A DNA stretch of 64,000 nt from Malus domestica (GCF_042453785.1 NC_091674.1:26267001-26331000); one strand, 5' to 3'; positions 35,613 through 48,085 are shown, numbered from the stretch's first letter. The notes: generated from the sequence alone by a model not told the origin. Made by a program: numbers and translations.

Positions 35613-37124
35613 ATGGATTTTGCTAGCATTCAAGCTCAATTGGCAAATCTTACTTCTCAATTGTCGCAGTATGCCGAAAGGACCACAATGCAAAGTGTCC
35701 CTACATTTGGTGCGTCTTATGCGCAAGGATATCAAACCAATCAATGTCCACAAAGAGATTGGAGTGATCATTCAACTTCTATGTGGTGGGAATCTCAACA
35801 AGCTCAACACGAAGGATATTGGCAGCCATATGAGGAGTTCTATTCAAGACCTATGCACTATGCTCAATCAAACTCAGGTTCGTCAATAGATTATAATCAA
35901 ATTCTTAACAAATTAAATTCTTTGGTGCAGGGCTCACAAAATCAAGCCAAAGAGGCTCAACAAGATTCATATTGGCAGCCATATGAGGAGTTTTACACCA
36001 CGCCTATGCAGCCACCACCACCTCCCCCACAACAAATCCAATCGAATTCAAGTATGCCCATGAGTTATGATGAAATTCTTGATGTACTAACCTCTTTGAC
36101 GCAGGGCTCACAACAAGAAGAATGCTCGCAGCCATCTGAGGAGTTCTATCAGTGGCCATATGCACCACCACAATCTTCCCAAACGAATTCAGGTACGTCA
36201 ATGGATAATGACCAAATTGTTCAATTACTCACCTCTTTGACACATGAAGCAGAAAATCAAGCCAACAAGATGGATGAATTAGAGAAGCACGTTGGGCAGA
36301 TTGTGGAGTTCATGGCACAAATTCAAGAACAAAGTGAATTCTCCAACGCAAACATTGTAAATTCAATGGAAGATTTTGAAATTACTAAAGCCATCACTTT
36401 GGGAAGTGCCATGGAGGTCAGCGCTGAACCAAGGGCGTCCAAACAAAGCCAAGAGGAGGACGAACATCTACTAATTGAGGAGGAGGAAGAAGACACACCC
36501 ACGGCAAGGGTAGAACAACCCTTGTCGCAGCCTCCTAGAGTCCCTATGCCGTCCAACTCAGGTAAGTTGGTTCCAAATTCAATTCTTTCTTACCCCATTC
36601 CACCAAATGTCCCTTTTCCTCGTAGGTTTTTGATTCCCAAGGAAGAAGAGAGTGAAAAAGACATCGTGGAAGCCCTTCCCAAGGTGCAAAGTGATATCCC
36701 AATTCTTGGTACACCAAAACAAGTTCCAGATTGTGTTGAAATCCCTGAAGAGAATTGTACACCAAGAAGAAGGATTCAAGAGAAGAAAGTGGCTGGGGAG
36801 TATCTAGAATTCATCAAAGAGCATGTACTTGAGACAACCATCCACAAAGAAGTTGAATTTGATGACACGGGACAAATCACAACCATCGTAGTAAATCTGG
36901 CCAAATTCAAAGTCCCTGAAACTGTCAAAGAAGTGGTGTTTGTCATTAAGTTCTTGTCGGACAAAGCAAGTAAGTCACCTTCTCCAATTTCCATTACGTT
37001 TTATACTTACATGTTGTTAATAATTCAGGAACCCACTCTCGAATTTAAACCATTACCGGATCACTTCAAGTATCACCTTCCGTTCAAGGATCAATTCCAT
37101 GCTATGGGACCTACGGGAGCTTAA
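35613..37124 (+). CDS. Gag-like ORF of the Athila-like element
   Basis: An intact 503-codon frame starts 154 bp after the primer site. Residues about 68-222 hold three tandem repeats of about 50 residues, each with a PYEEFY- or PSEEFYQ-type motif and then a DYNQIL-like helix followed by LTSLTQGSQ. A Gln/Pro-rich, then acidic (EEEEEED) middle follows. The C terminus ends with EPTLEFKPLPDHFKY, a motif that in Athila polyproteins lies near the start of the polymerase part. Gag would be joined directly to that connector, with the polymerase deleted. A one-base shift near 37105 would continue the frame into LRELKEKYRPAARR before a stop. It is probably a structural particle protein used in trans; this is inference. 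Confidence 0.6.
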   Translation: MDFASIQAQLANLTSQLSQYAERTTMQSVPTFGASYAQGYQTNQCPQRDWSDHSTSMWWESQQAQHEGYWQPYEEFYSRPMHYAQSNSGSSIDYNQILNKLNSLVQGSQNQAKEAQQDSYWQPYEEFYTTPMQPPPPPPQQIQSNSSMPMSYDEILDVLTSLTQGSQQEECSQPSEEFYQWPYAPPQSSQTNSGTSMDNDQIVQLLTSLTHEAENQANKMDELEKHVGQIVEFMAQIQEQSEFSNANIVNSMEDFEITKAITLGSAMEVSAEPRASKQSQEEDEHLLIEEEEEDTPTARVEQPLSQPPRVPMPSNSGKLVPNSILSYPIPPNVPFPRRFLIPKEEESEKDIVEALPKVQSDIPILGTPKQVPDCVEIPEENCTPRRRIQEKKVAGEYLEFIKEHVLETTIHKEVEFDDTGQITTIVVNLAKFKVPETVKEVVFVIKFLSDKASKSPSPISITFYTYMLLIIQEPTLEFKPLPDHFKYHLPFKDQFHAMGPTGA

Positions 37125-39079
37125 AGAGAAGTATCGTCCGGCTGCAAGACGTTAAAGCAAGCGCTACGTGGGAGGCAACCCATGCATTCAACAAAGGAAG
37201 ACTTAGGAATCACTCCAATTCCATATTTGCGTTCCTAAAACCCTTCTCTTTGTTGATTCTTTCTAATCTGCCAGTTTATTTGTTTAGTTGCTGTTTATGT
37301 GTTTACTTTTATTTGGTGTGATTTTATGCTTGAAACATTGAGGACAATGTTTGATTTAAGTGTGGGGGGGTAACTAAGTGTTTTTTATGCAAATTCGTGG
37401 GATTGTACCACCCATTACTTAGAGACTTGTTCTTTGCTGTTTTTAAGTGTTTTAAGCAGTTTTGGTGTGTTAACATAAAACTCCGAAAATCACATAAAAA
37501 TTTGAAAAAAATGTTTTGAAAAACCTAAAAAGAGTGTTTTGAGTCGTTTTTGTGTGTTTGTGTCTAGGGTACCTTCCAACACAATGATGAGGATTCGGTT
37601 TGTAATTGCATGGCTGTTAAAGAAAGTTATTAACATGATGAAAGTTTGAATTACTCTTTGCTTATGCTTGGTTGTGGTTATAGCTTATGAATTCACATGC
37701 AATCATAAAGAAAAAAAATTAGTTTTTGTAACATGCTTGAAGGAAGGAACTCAAAGAAACGCTACAACCTTGTGAGACTTGAGCCTAAACGTTTATTTGG
37801 AGAGTTAAAATCTGTGCATTATTGTTTTCTAAGTCGTTGCATGATCTCATTATTCTTTGCTTGGTTACTACTTAGAAGGCGTTTCATCATTTAGTTCCAA
37901 ATGCTAGAACTCATGCCCATTTCATTCAAAGCATGTTATTGATTTGCATAACACATATTCAAGATGAAGTTGTGTAGTTACCACCACCAAAGCCAAATTG
38001 TCGTATATCCCATATCATTTTATGTTTAAGTTTAACCCCGTCGAGCCTTGTTTAGCCTATGTTGTTTGTTAACCCACATTATCCTCACCTAACCTAGATT
38101 AGGACCATCCATACCCTTGTTCTTGAAGCATAGTAAAGCATAATCAAATTGAATTCCTTTTGATTTATATTTGGCAGAAAACAAGTGTGGGGGGAAAGGT
38201 TTCAATTTGGGTATTTTGGGTACCATAGAACACGGCAAGAAAAGAAGAAAAAAAAAAATGAAATTCGTGGAAAAAGAAAAAGAAAAAGAAACAGTGTGTG
38301 AAAAGAATGAAAAGGAGTTGCAAAAATGTGAAAAAGAGTCCCAAAGTATTGTTTGTTGAAGAAAGGGTCTAAAACTTTGAATTCGGCCCTAAATATTGCT
38401 TGAATCTTCCCCTTATGTCTAAAAGTGATTTCTGCATTCTAAAGTGAATTCTAAGTCTAGATTTCATTGCTCTGCTTACTATTGCTTTAAGAACGGTTGT
38501 TTTCCCTTACCATTCTTTGTTAACCAATACCCCAAGCCCCATTACAACCCTTGACTTCCATCTTGAGTGTTATGTGTTTCAATTTGTGGAGTTTGAATTT
38601 GGTATGAGCATATGGTGTCCCTGGTTCTCGCATCTAAGTAGTAGCATTCCATTCATGAGGTCATATCTAAACATGCTTATTAACTCCAGAAATTGCTTTC
38701 TTGGTAATACATATATGTGAGCATTCGTTTTCATATCTACATCAATCTTCTCACATATGACTAGTGTAGGGTGTGTAGTTAGAAAATCTAAGTGAAAATT
38801 GAGTGCATATCTTGTAAGGAATTGAGTGAATTCTCTAAGGCATGTTACTACATCAAAAACATTGTTTTAAATGGTTAAATGTGAAATAGTAAGTAGTAAC
38901 TATGATTAAGTATGTGCTTAAGTGTGAAGATGACTAAAATCCTTGGGAGTGATGATTTTTAACATGTCATGTGCATTGGAAATCCCTGAGGCAATTGTTG
39001 GAAGGTTTAGATTGTGTTTTGTTTTGTTTTGTTTCTTTGTTTTGCTCGAGGACTAGTAAAAGCTAAGTGTGGGGGAATT
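37125..39079 (+). other. Non-coding interior of the Athila-like element
   Basis: It holds GCGCTACGTGGGAGGCAACC at 37159-37178, a conserved-looking sequence that in Athila relatives follows the polymerase region, and two polypurine-like tracts (AGTGTGGGGGGGT near 37359 and GTGTGGGGGAATT near 39067). The second is the one adjacent to the 3' LTR. Only short, unsupported ORFs occur, such as a Lys/Glu-rich one at 38171-38359. Confidence 0.55.
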
Positions 39080-41027
39080 TGATAGGAGCATATTTATGCA
39101 CCTTAGTTAACTAGTTCTTATGCATTTTCGTTATGTTTTCTTAGTTTAAAGTAGTCTTTTAAGCTAGTTTCATATGTTTTCAGGTTTAAGGGCATATTAC
39201 ATAAAAGGATGCAAATTGGAGCCTTTTGGAGCAAAATGGAGCTTAGATTGGAAAGTACATGCTTGGAGCACAAGGAATGGACGAGTTTGAAGGTCAAAGG
39301 AGCTTAAGAAATGAAGAAATGAAAGTGAAGAACAAAGAATTCAGAATTGGAAACCAAAGTTTCTAAAGTTGGAAGTTTCTATTCTTGGAGGTTTCCATTT
39401 TTGAGAGTTTCTATCCTTGGCTTTGGGCTTTTAGATGACCTATCCTTTTCCCCTAACCCTAGCCGCACCTAGGCCTCTAGAATATCTGATTTCCTTGCCT
39501 TGCAAGGCATTCTAGAAGGCCCATCTCTAACCCTAACCCTAGCCGCACCTTAGGCCTTATTCCCACTAAAAATCTGATTGTTTTAACCTAATTTCTAATG
39601 GGTTTGGGTTTTAGAGGCCCTAATCTGATTGCCCTAGGGTTTTGGATGCCTATTTATACACATTCTAAACCCTTGGCCGAATATCACCTCCCCTATACAT
39701 CATTCACGTCAGAAACAAAGAGGCTCTCTTTGCCGCACCTTTCCACCACCATATTCCATATTTTCTGCCCAAAATCATCCCTAGCCGCACCACCCATCAA
39801 CCCTACACCTTTCCATACCATTCCCCATCCATTCTACACCATAAATACCACCCAAAACCTGTTCTAAAGTTCTCTGCCGTAGCAATGAGGAAGGAGAATT
39901 CTTGGATGCGCTTGCTGCCAAGTTGGAGCGTTCTAGGTGTTTTCTTTCTTTGGATTTTAATTTCTAAATTTATGTATCTTTGCTTTGCGAGTATGAGGAA
40001 CTAAACCCCCCCTTGGCTAGGGGGGATTCGAAACCATGTTTATGCTTGCTATATGATTTGATTACTTCTAATTGCGTTTCATAAGTTGTGAATTCAATTT
40101 ACTTATCTACAAGAATTAAAACTGATTTGTGTATGTTGGTTGAGGGTCGACACTTAATTTGCATGCATGAATTTGATGCTAGGATATAAGGAAATTTCAC
40201 CTAATCGTTATGGACTTATATTCATAAGTAGTAAAGGTTGATGATCTCAATCGCGTTAAGTAAATTCTTGGCATAAGTTTCATGCAATCATAGTAACAAG
40301 TGCTTCGTCAATGCTTATGGTTTTCATAGAACTTAATGATTCTTGCTTGTATCTCTATTATGCAATCATGTAGGGGACTTGTGGGGAATGCTTTGGGTTG
40401 TCGTATGCAATCATTTAATTCAATAACGTTAGGAAAATCTGAAGGTTAATTTAAGCGGACCTAATTAACTTGGGGCGTTGAGAATTCATGAGTTATTGAA
40501 AAGCAATTGGAAATCGTTTTGAATGCAAGTATAACATGTGTGGAGATGAATCCCTTAGCTAGCTTTCTATCCATTCAATTCAATCAAATTCGTTTTAAAA
40601 TCTGTTTTGATTTACAAGTTTATGTTTTGTTTTCAATTTCGTAAAAACCAAATCCCCCTTTGTTTTCAAGTGTCAAATTAGTTAGAGAGTGTGTTAGTTT
40701 GTGTTTTTAAGTGTTTTGAGTCAAGTTAAAACCTATTTTCGTCAAAATCTTGTTTAGAGTTCAAAACTGCCCAGAAAGTGGTTTTAAGGCAGTTTTGAGT
40801 GTTTTTGTGTTATTTTGAGTCTTTTGGTTTGTTTTGGTGTTTTAAGTTATAGTTTTACATTCTTTGAGTCTAGTTTAGTGTTTTAAACTTTGTTTTTACG
40901 TTTTTGAGTCAGTTTTCAAGTGATTTAGCAATCCCTCCTAATCCCCGGCCTAGAACGATCCCTACTTACATACTTACTACAATTGATAAAAAGAGGGTTA
41001 ATTTGAGTGCTAGTTAATATCATATCA
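39080..41027 (+). repeat. 3' LTR (1948 bp) of the Athila-like element
   Basis: It starts TGATAGGAGCATATT directly after a polypurine tract and ends ATATCATATCA. Internal inverted motifs GCGTTCTAGG (39929) and CCTAGAACG (40949) bracket exactly the part that is inverted on the 5' side. ORFs in it are not supported. Confidence 0.75.
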
Positions 41028-41709
41028 AATTTTGGAGGAGTGTTACAATCTTGATTATGTTAGGAATATAATTGTGTAAATACATATTTATTTGATATAA
41101 AATTTACCTCCTGCCGATAAGGTGATAAATCACACCACAGAAATTCATCCAATTTTCTCTTTCTCGCCGCATCTAGTCAAATCTAATTTTCCAATCGCCT
41201 ACCTACCCCCGCCAAAATGTCAATACACCCCGTTATTTTTTCTTAAAGCAAACCAACAACACCATGAACAAGGAAAAAAAAAACCACATATAAGAAAGAA
41301 AAAACATAAAAATTCAAAACATTTATAAGCATAAGCCCCTCACCAGTTCACCTACCAAGAAACCTAATTTCCATAGAAATTAAAAATCTCAATAAATAAT
41401 TAAAAATAAAATTCAAACAGTCTGCCGCATAGAATATTCGAGTTCGACAATTAAGAACTTCGGATTCGGCATAAATTATTAATATTAATTCAATTTCTAA
41501 TTTCCATAGAAATTAAAAATCTTAATAAATTATTTCCTAATCCGACATTTTCAGAAGCCTCCATTTTGCATCACACTGCGGTCCAGCTCCTGTATAAACA
41601 AACGCCAACCAAAAACCTCGATCCATCGACGGACTCCTCGAGGCCTTCCCTCTCCCCTTCTCTCTCTCTCTGCGTCTCGCTCTCAGATCTCCATTTCTGA
41701 GCTTCGAAA
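41028..41709 (+). promoter_or_regulatory. Upstream region and 5' leader of PPT1
   Basis: The spacer between the 3' LTR and the PPT1 start is only 682 bp. The last 60 bp are pyrimidine-rich (CCTCTCCCCTTCTCTCTCTC region at 41645-41665), a usual plant leader feature. A direct duplication of TTTCCATAGAAATTAAAAAT occurs at about 41368 and 41500. The nearby LTR could affect this promoter, but nothing in the sequence proves it. Confidence 0.4.
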
Positions 41710-44700
41710 ATGCAGAGCGCTGCCTTCACTCTCACGCCCTCTCTCCGCCTTCCGAAGCCTCGGAGGCCGTCAGTGAGCTCCGCCGTGAAACCTAGATTCG
41801 ATCCGATACGTGTTTCGGCCTCCTCGAAGCCGAGCAATTTCAATGATGCGGTCTCCGCTTCTTTGCCGCGCCGATCCTGGTCTCTCTCTTCGTCTTCCTC
41901 TGATTTCAAGCTCAGGCCGTGGACTTCCGTGCCGTTATTCGATTCCAATGAAGTAACGAAGCGTTTTGAGGTACGCGCCACTGCGGAAACCGCCGGCGAG
42001 AGCTCTGAGTCTGGCAGCAGCATATTCAAAACGCTTGAGCTCGGGGCGTTGTTCGGCCTCTGGTACCTCTTCAACATCTGGTTCAATATCTACAACAAAC
42101 AGGTAGCTTTTGTGTATTTTGCTTCTGCTTGTTTGATTTCTTGTGTTCTTATTTGCTTAATGTGCTATTGCTGTAGATTTGTTTGATTTTAGTGAAAATG
42201 CATTGTTAGAATCCATATTTTTTTGGGTAGATTCTGATTGGTTTGGCGGAAAGTTTTCTTGAAATCGGAGTTTCATTTTTTGAATAGAAAGTGAAAGAAG
42301 ATGTAAAAGCTGGATCCATTATTCATTTAGTGAATAGAAGGAGATTTAGTTTAAGGTGGTAAAAAGGGAATATGTAGCTTTTAGCATGCAATTTATTCCA
42401 ATTCAACAAAAAATTGAACAAGTCTGAAATATAACGATCGAGATAAGAGTACATTATGTTTGATTACATGCAATTTCGGAGCATTTGCTTAAGGAAACTT
42501 CTTCTTTACAGGTCTTGAAGGTGTTCCCATACCCAGTAACTGTCACCGGAATACAATTTACTGTTGGGACTGTAGTTGTTCTGCTTATGTGGGGTTTGAA
42601 TCTGTACAAGAAGCCGAAAGTTAGCAGTGCACAGGTACATATTAGTTTGATCAAGTGAGTGTCTGATATATGGGTTATTGATTTTTGGTTACGTGTTTCT
42701 TATTTTAAGCAACTTGTCAACAGCTTGCAGCAATTCTTCCACTGGCGATTGTGCACACTTTGGGTAACCTTTTTACTAATATGAGTCTTGGGAAAGTGGC
42801 TGTCTCGTTTACCCACACGATCAAAGCTAGTGAACCCTTTTTCTCAGTTATCCTCTCTGCCATGTTCCTCGGGGAGGTAAGGATTTCATAAAGTTTTGCC
42901 CCATTAACTGTCTATATGCTCTTTTAAAATTCTTCATTGTGTGTACGTTGAGCAGTTTTTAACTTTTTTGTTTAGTGCAAATGCTAAATTAAAAAAATTG
43001 TATGAATTGTGATGACTTTGTATCCAAGCATAATCAACCATAAGAATCCAATTGTAGGATTTTATGGCTTCTATTTTTCAATTGATAGGCAATTGGGTTG
43101 TCCAATTTATCTTATATGTCTTGATGCTCATATAGATACCTACTCCATGGGTGGTTGCTTCCTTGATACCAATCGTTGGTGGAGTGGGACTTGCATCAAT
43201 TACTGAGGCCTCATTTAATTGGTAAGAAATTATAGTATACTCAAAATAATGCCAAAAAAAGAGAGAGAACCACAACGTCTAGATTTGATTGATGAACCAA
43301 TAATTTTGCGCATGCATTAATATTTATTTAATATAATTATTGTTTTGTTTGTGAACAGGGCTGGATTTTGGAGTGCTATGGCTTCCAACTTGACAAACCA
43401 ATCTCGTAACGTGCTTAGCAAAAAGGTCATGGTTAAGAAAGAGGTAATATACATTTCCATATTTTATGTCAGAAGTACTGTTGTGTTGGTTATTGTTGTA
43501 GTGGTAGTGATGTGGTAATTTATGATTGGTAAGAAAATGGACTGAAAAGAAATGTTCTCCTGGTCACCTAGCGACCAAGGAATGCATGGTTACTCACCCT
43601 TGGATTTGATATCAAGGGTGAAGACTAAATGGATATGCTTTTAATGTTTTAATCCCATTTCTTGATATCAAATCTTAGGGTGGCTGACCATGAATCCTTG
43701 GTCACTTGAGAACTGGACTCATTGACTGAATGGATTCACATGTCTGCCTTGCATTCTTCTTTTATTTCTTTACTTCTTTTGTGTTTCTTATTTGTCTTCA
43801 ATTGGCATCGTAACCATCAGTTTGTTTTGAGCAGGCAAATATGGACAACATTACACTCTTCTCAATTATAACAGTCATGTCCTTTTTCTTGTTAACTCCT
43901 GTGGCTATCTTCATGGAAGGGGTGAAATTTACGCCAACTGTCATGCAATCCGCTGTGAGTATCTTTTTATGAGCTAAAGCTTGCATTGCAACAGAGTTGT
44001 TGTAGATTATACTCAAAACTAATTAGCTCTCTCTCTCTCTCTCTCCAATTACAGGGTCTGAATGTAAAACAAGTATATATTAGGTCTCTCATTGCTGCAC
44101 TCTGCTTCCATGCGTATCAGCAGGTTAGACTTTTTTCTAGTTCTGTGGTTTAATATCCTTTTCGTTTATTTATCAGTTTTCCTGGGCTTCTCATGAGCTT
44201 TTGTTTATAGCATTGAGTTCATTGTTGATGTTCAGCATACTTGTAGTAAAGTACTGAAAAAGTATTTTTAGGTAACAGAAAGTCACTAATCCATGATGTT
44301 TCTGAGCAAACATTCTAGTAATTTTTCTAATTGGTCACTTTATTCAATATCGCTTAACAGCATGTGCACTGTGCATTTCTTTTCAATCTCTTGTCAAGTC
44401 AAATTGACCCAAAATTTCTTCGTAACTGCTTACCTTTTATGCTTTCTTCAAGGATTGTTTATGAACTATCTTGAAATACTGTCAGAAATGTGCTCGTGCT
44501 GACTTCAGATTTTGATTCCTTTTGGGGCTGCTAAAATTGGGAATGGGATGGGGTTGAGGAGCCACCCTTAGCATAAGAACTTAGATATTTTGTACTCTGG
44601 ATTAGAATAGAGTAAAAATATGAAATCAGATCGAAAAAATTCTGGGTGCAAAAAATGCAAGGGATAGTTATAAGTGTATTAACTGTATTTGAAAGCTTCC

Positions 44701-45131
44701 TGTTTGATGCTCGATTTTCATAAACATTGATGCTTTCGTCTTGTCATCAGCATTGTACTCTCATGTAAGTTGCTGACAATTGGTGAGGTGAACAATGCAG
44801 GTTTCATACATGATATTGCAGAGGGTATCACCTGTTACCCATTCTGTGGGTAATTGCGTGAAGCGTGTGGTGGTTATCGTGAGCTCGGTTCTCTTCTTCA
44901 AGACACCCGTTTCAGCTGTTAACTCTTTTGGTAAAATGCTTGCTTGGTTTTCGTTAGGATTTAAATATTGGTGTTGCATCTTGGATATCGAGTTTAATTA
45001 CGAGTAAGTTTTTCTTGGTACATAAGTGTATAATCTTGTTTCAATGTAATGCAGGCACTGGATTGGCGCTTGCCGGAGTTTTCCTGTATTCAAGGGTGAA
45101 GCGTATTAAAGCAAAGCCGAAGAGCGCTTAA
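41710..45131 (+). CDS. PPT1: Phosphoenolpyruvate/phosphate translocator 1, plastid inner envelope
   Basis: Nine exons join in phase: 41710-42102, 42512-42634, 42724-42876, 43136-43221, 43359-43443, 43835-43954, 44055-44123, 44801-44930 and 45055-45131, giving 411 aa, a normal length. Residues 1 to about 95 form a Ser/Arg-rich plastid transit peptide starting [19 protein letters not shown], similar to known PPT1 starts. The carrier part follows with about eight to ten membrane segments and family signatures [55 protein letters not shown] and [21 protein letters not shown] imports phosphoenolpyruvate into plastids against phosphate, feeding the shikimate pathway; Arabidopsis CUE1 is the reference. 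The C terminus is Lys-rich ([12 protein letters not shown]). All junctions are GT-AG and the gene looks intact. Confidence 0.95.
43554..43713. mobile_element. MITE-like inverted repeat in a PPT1 intron
   Basis: The left arm has GACCAAGGAATGCATGGT followed by TTTGATATCAAG; the right arm carries the complements CTTGATATCAAATCTTAGG and ACCATGAATCCTTGGTCAC. Arms are about 60 bp and diverged; the spacer is about 40 bp. It lies in the intron between exons 5 and 6 of PPT1 (43444-43834), away from splice sites. No clear target duplication. Confidence 0.6.
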
Positions 45132-45380
45132 AGTAGTGCGATGAGATTTTGCTCTTTGATGATGGAGTTAGATGAAAATTTCCAATTTAATTGTAGGTCA
45201 GGCAGGAACCTAATTAAGTGGTTTGGCCCTTAATATTTTCATGTTGGTTTCTTCTTGTATTCTGTTTTTGTTTAAGAATTTCATATTTTCTGGACCGCGT
45301 GATGTGACGAGAAGTATCCTATCCTCGGTTGTCTTCTGGTTTCAAGTTGTAATTGAATTTTTCCAGGGGTTCACGATTTG
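45132..45380 (+). other. 3' flank of PPT1
   Basis: AT-rich sequence after the PPT1 stop, presumably 3' UTR and poly(A) site. It ends at the 16-bp target duplication of the LINE block (45381-45396). Confidence 0.4.
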
Positions 45381-45396
45381 AGTGTAGAACGTAATC

Positions 45397-46289
45397 AACA
45401 ACAATAATGACAACAACAACAAAGCCATTTCTCACTAAGTGGGGTCGGCTATATGAATCCTAGAACGCCATTGCGCTCGGTTTTGTGTCATGTCCTTCGT
45501 TAGATCCAAGTACTCTAAGTCTTTTCTTAGGGTTTTTTCCAAAGTTTTTCTAGGTTTTCCTCTACCCCTTCGGCCCTGAACTTCTATCCCGTAGTCACAT
45601 CTTCGAACTGGAGCGTCAGTAGGCCTTCTTTGCACATGTTCAAACCACCGTAACCGATTTTCTCTCATCTTTCCTTCAATTTCAGCTACTCCTACTTTAC
45701 CTCGGATATCCTCATTCCTAATCTTATCCTTTCTCGTGTGCCCACACATCCAACGAAGCATCCTCATCTCCGTTACACCCATTTTGTGTACGTGTTAATG
45801 CTTCACCGCCCAACATTCTGTGTCATACAGCATCGCCGGCCTTATTGCCGTCCTATAAAATTTTCCCTTAAGCTTCAGTGGCATACGGCGGTCACACAAC
45901 ACGCCGGATGCACTCTTCCACTTCATCCATCCAGCTTGTATTCTATGGTTGAGATCTCCATCTAATTCTCCGTTCTTTTGCAAGATAGATCCTAGGTAGC
46001 GAAAATGGTCGCTCTTTGGTATTTCTTGATCTCCGATCCTCACCCCTAACTCATTTTGGCCTCCATTTGCACTGAACTTGCACTCCATATATTTTGTATT
46101 TGATCGGCTTAAGCGAAGACCTTTAGATTCCAACACTTCTCTCCAAAGGTTAAGCTTCGCATTTACCCATTCTTGAGTTTCATCTATAAACACTATATCG
46201 TTTGCGAAAAGCATACACTAAGGAATATTATCTTGAATATGTCCTGTTAACTCATCCATTACCAACGTAAAAAGGTAAGGACTTAAGGA
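45397..46289 (-). mobile_element. 5'-truncated RTE-type LINE copy
   Basis: Minus-strand frames encode the C-terminal reverse-transcriptase part: [18 protein letters not shown] sequence (one Asp of the FADD catalytic box is replaced by Asn), then [39 protein letters not shown] and a RRGRGKPRKTLEKTLRKDLE tail. The frame is split near 45790. The 3' end has TTG/GTT triplets (CAACAACAATAATGAC on the plus strand), typical of RTE-clade tails. It matches 49822-50690 closely and stops after AAGGAT at 46289. Confidence 0.8.
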
Positions 46290-47830
46290 TTGTTGATGCA
46301 CAAAATCAGTGAGGACTTTGGTGCAACATAAAGTATTAAGTTTGTGATCTTCACTAGATTGCTCTGGTCATTAGTGTGGATAAGTATGTAAACGGATAGA
46401 GACAGGAAAACAAACACAAGATGTACGTGGTTCACCCAGATTGGCTACGTCCACGGAGTAGAGGAGTTCTCATTAATTGTGAAAGGTTTACACAAGTACA
46501 TAGGTTCAAGCTCTCCTTTAGTGAGTACAAGTGAATGATTGAGTACAAATGACATTAGGAAATATTGTGGGAGAATGATCTCATAATCACGAAACTTCTA
46601 AGTACCGAAATGTGATATCGTCTTCACTTGCCTTATCTGTCTCATAGGTAGATGTGGCATCTTCTCTGGAAGTACTCTTCCTCCATCCAGAGGTGGTATC
46701 TTTAACTGGTGGAGATGCACAAGGTAATGTATCAATTTCACTTGAAGCTTACTTGTAGTTTCAGGCTTGGTCAAACACGATACAAACCCTGTAGTAGGAG
46801 TCCCCCAAGTCGCCGAGCTAGGGGATCTGCTAAAAGAGGTGACAGACAAGGTAAGCAATCAGAGCTCCAATCAATCAGTCCCGGATCAGAAGTTTGATTT
46901 CAAGTTCCGGCTGATTGTTCTCATTCTCCCTATCTTGCAGGCAGCATGAAGGATAAAAAGAAGAAAAAAGAGATATAAGATACTTTTGCTTTTGAAGAAG
47001 TAACTTTCCACAGTCTTATTCTTGAACTGGGCTGGAGGGTTTTCTGGTTTCCTCCAGAGTATAAGGCCAACTGAAGAATTTGAGGGTCAAAACAAGTCCA
47101 TCAAATCTAGAGTACGTTCGACCTTGCTGATATGAGATACTTTTGCTGTTGACAAAGTAGTGGATGCATCGGCTCGTGTTCTGTTACGCTTGTCTCCACA
47201 TGCTTCCTTGTATCCTTCTCACTTGCCCTATCTGTTCCTCAGACAGATGTGGTATCTTCTTTGGAAGCATAAGATGTTGAAGATGAGTACTCGAGAGCAA
47301 TGCCAGGTAAGTAATCAGGTAAGGGGTTCCAGGCAGTCAGTTCCTGACTGGAAGCTTGATTCCAAGTGCTGACTGATTGCTCTCTTTCTCATTGTCTTGC
47401 AGGTAAGAACAAGGCCAAAGGAAAAGACAGGGGAAAAGCATGATATGTGATACTCTTGCTTTTAACCCTGATGATATGAGATATTCTTGCTCTGGTGTAG
47501 CTTGTTTGCAGATGTATTATCGGGGGGGGGAAAAGAAAGCTGAGTATTTCGAGAGGCTTCGTTGGGAGTGCCCTCTCATATATGAGGAAGGGTTGAGCAT
47601 TTTTACAGGTCTGCCTGTCCGTTGAGGATGGAGGTAGACATATATAGGAGTCTCCCTAATAACAAGTAGTAATGATATTCCTTTACCCTGCTTGGTCATA
47701 GCACGGTAGTGGAAGCTGCCAGCTTCACGTGTTTTAACTCTGTCAGAGCACTTTGAAAAAGTGGTCTGTGGTATCTGGAAAGCTGATGTTGCGTGTGAAG
47801 ATTACAGACAAACTTTATCCAAGGAGATTT

Positions 47831-48085
47831 GGCTCTCGAAGTTGAGAAAGCGGTGCCTTTTCGGTTTTCGAACAAGCAATCCTGTCGGGGATCTGACTCT
47901 TGAGATTCGGAGAACGGTGCCTCTTCGATTTTTGAGAAAGCAATCCTGCTGAGAGTCTGGCTCTCGAGATTCGGATAGCGGTGTCTCTTTGATTTTTGAG
48001 AAAGTAATCATGTTGGGAGTCTGGCTCTCGAGATTTGGAGGGCGGTGCCTCTTCGATTTTAAAGCAAGCAATCTTATTGGGAGTG
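47831..48085. repeat. 64-bp tandem repeat, four copies, in insert X
   Basis: Units start at 47831, 47895, 47959 and 48023. Each begins like GGCTCTCGAGATTCGGA, contains GGTGCCTCTTCGATTTTTGA and ends GGGAGTCT. Copies differ by several substitutions, and the last has a short change near its middle. Confidence 0.8.

Larger units (their letters stand above)
34266..41027 (+). mobile_element. Athila-like non-autonomous Ty3/gypsy element with rearranged 5' LTR
   Basis: Strong signals are present: primer site TGGCGCCGTTGCCGGGGA at 35442-35459 (the Athila-type site), a gag-like ORF at 35613-37124, a polypurine tract GTGTGGGGGAATT at about 39067-39079, and a 3' LTR 39080-41027 starting TGATAGGAGC and ending ATATCATATCA. 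There is no reverse transcriptase or integrase between gag and the 3' LTR. The 5' side is abnormal: only 35358-35436 is a direct copy of the 3' LTR end, while 34266-35357 is an inverted copy of the rest of its 3' half. The outer left boundary is therefore uncertain. Confidence 0.75.

Noticed and set aside
41571..42086. 171-codon open frame antisense to PPT1 exon 1
   Set aside because: It mirrors the Ser/Arg-rich transit-peptide exon. The sense frame matches PPT1 with correct splice sites, so the antisense frame is a by-product.
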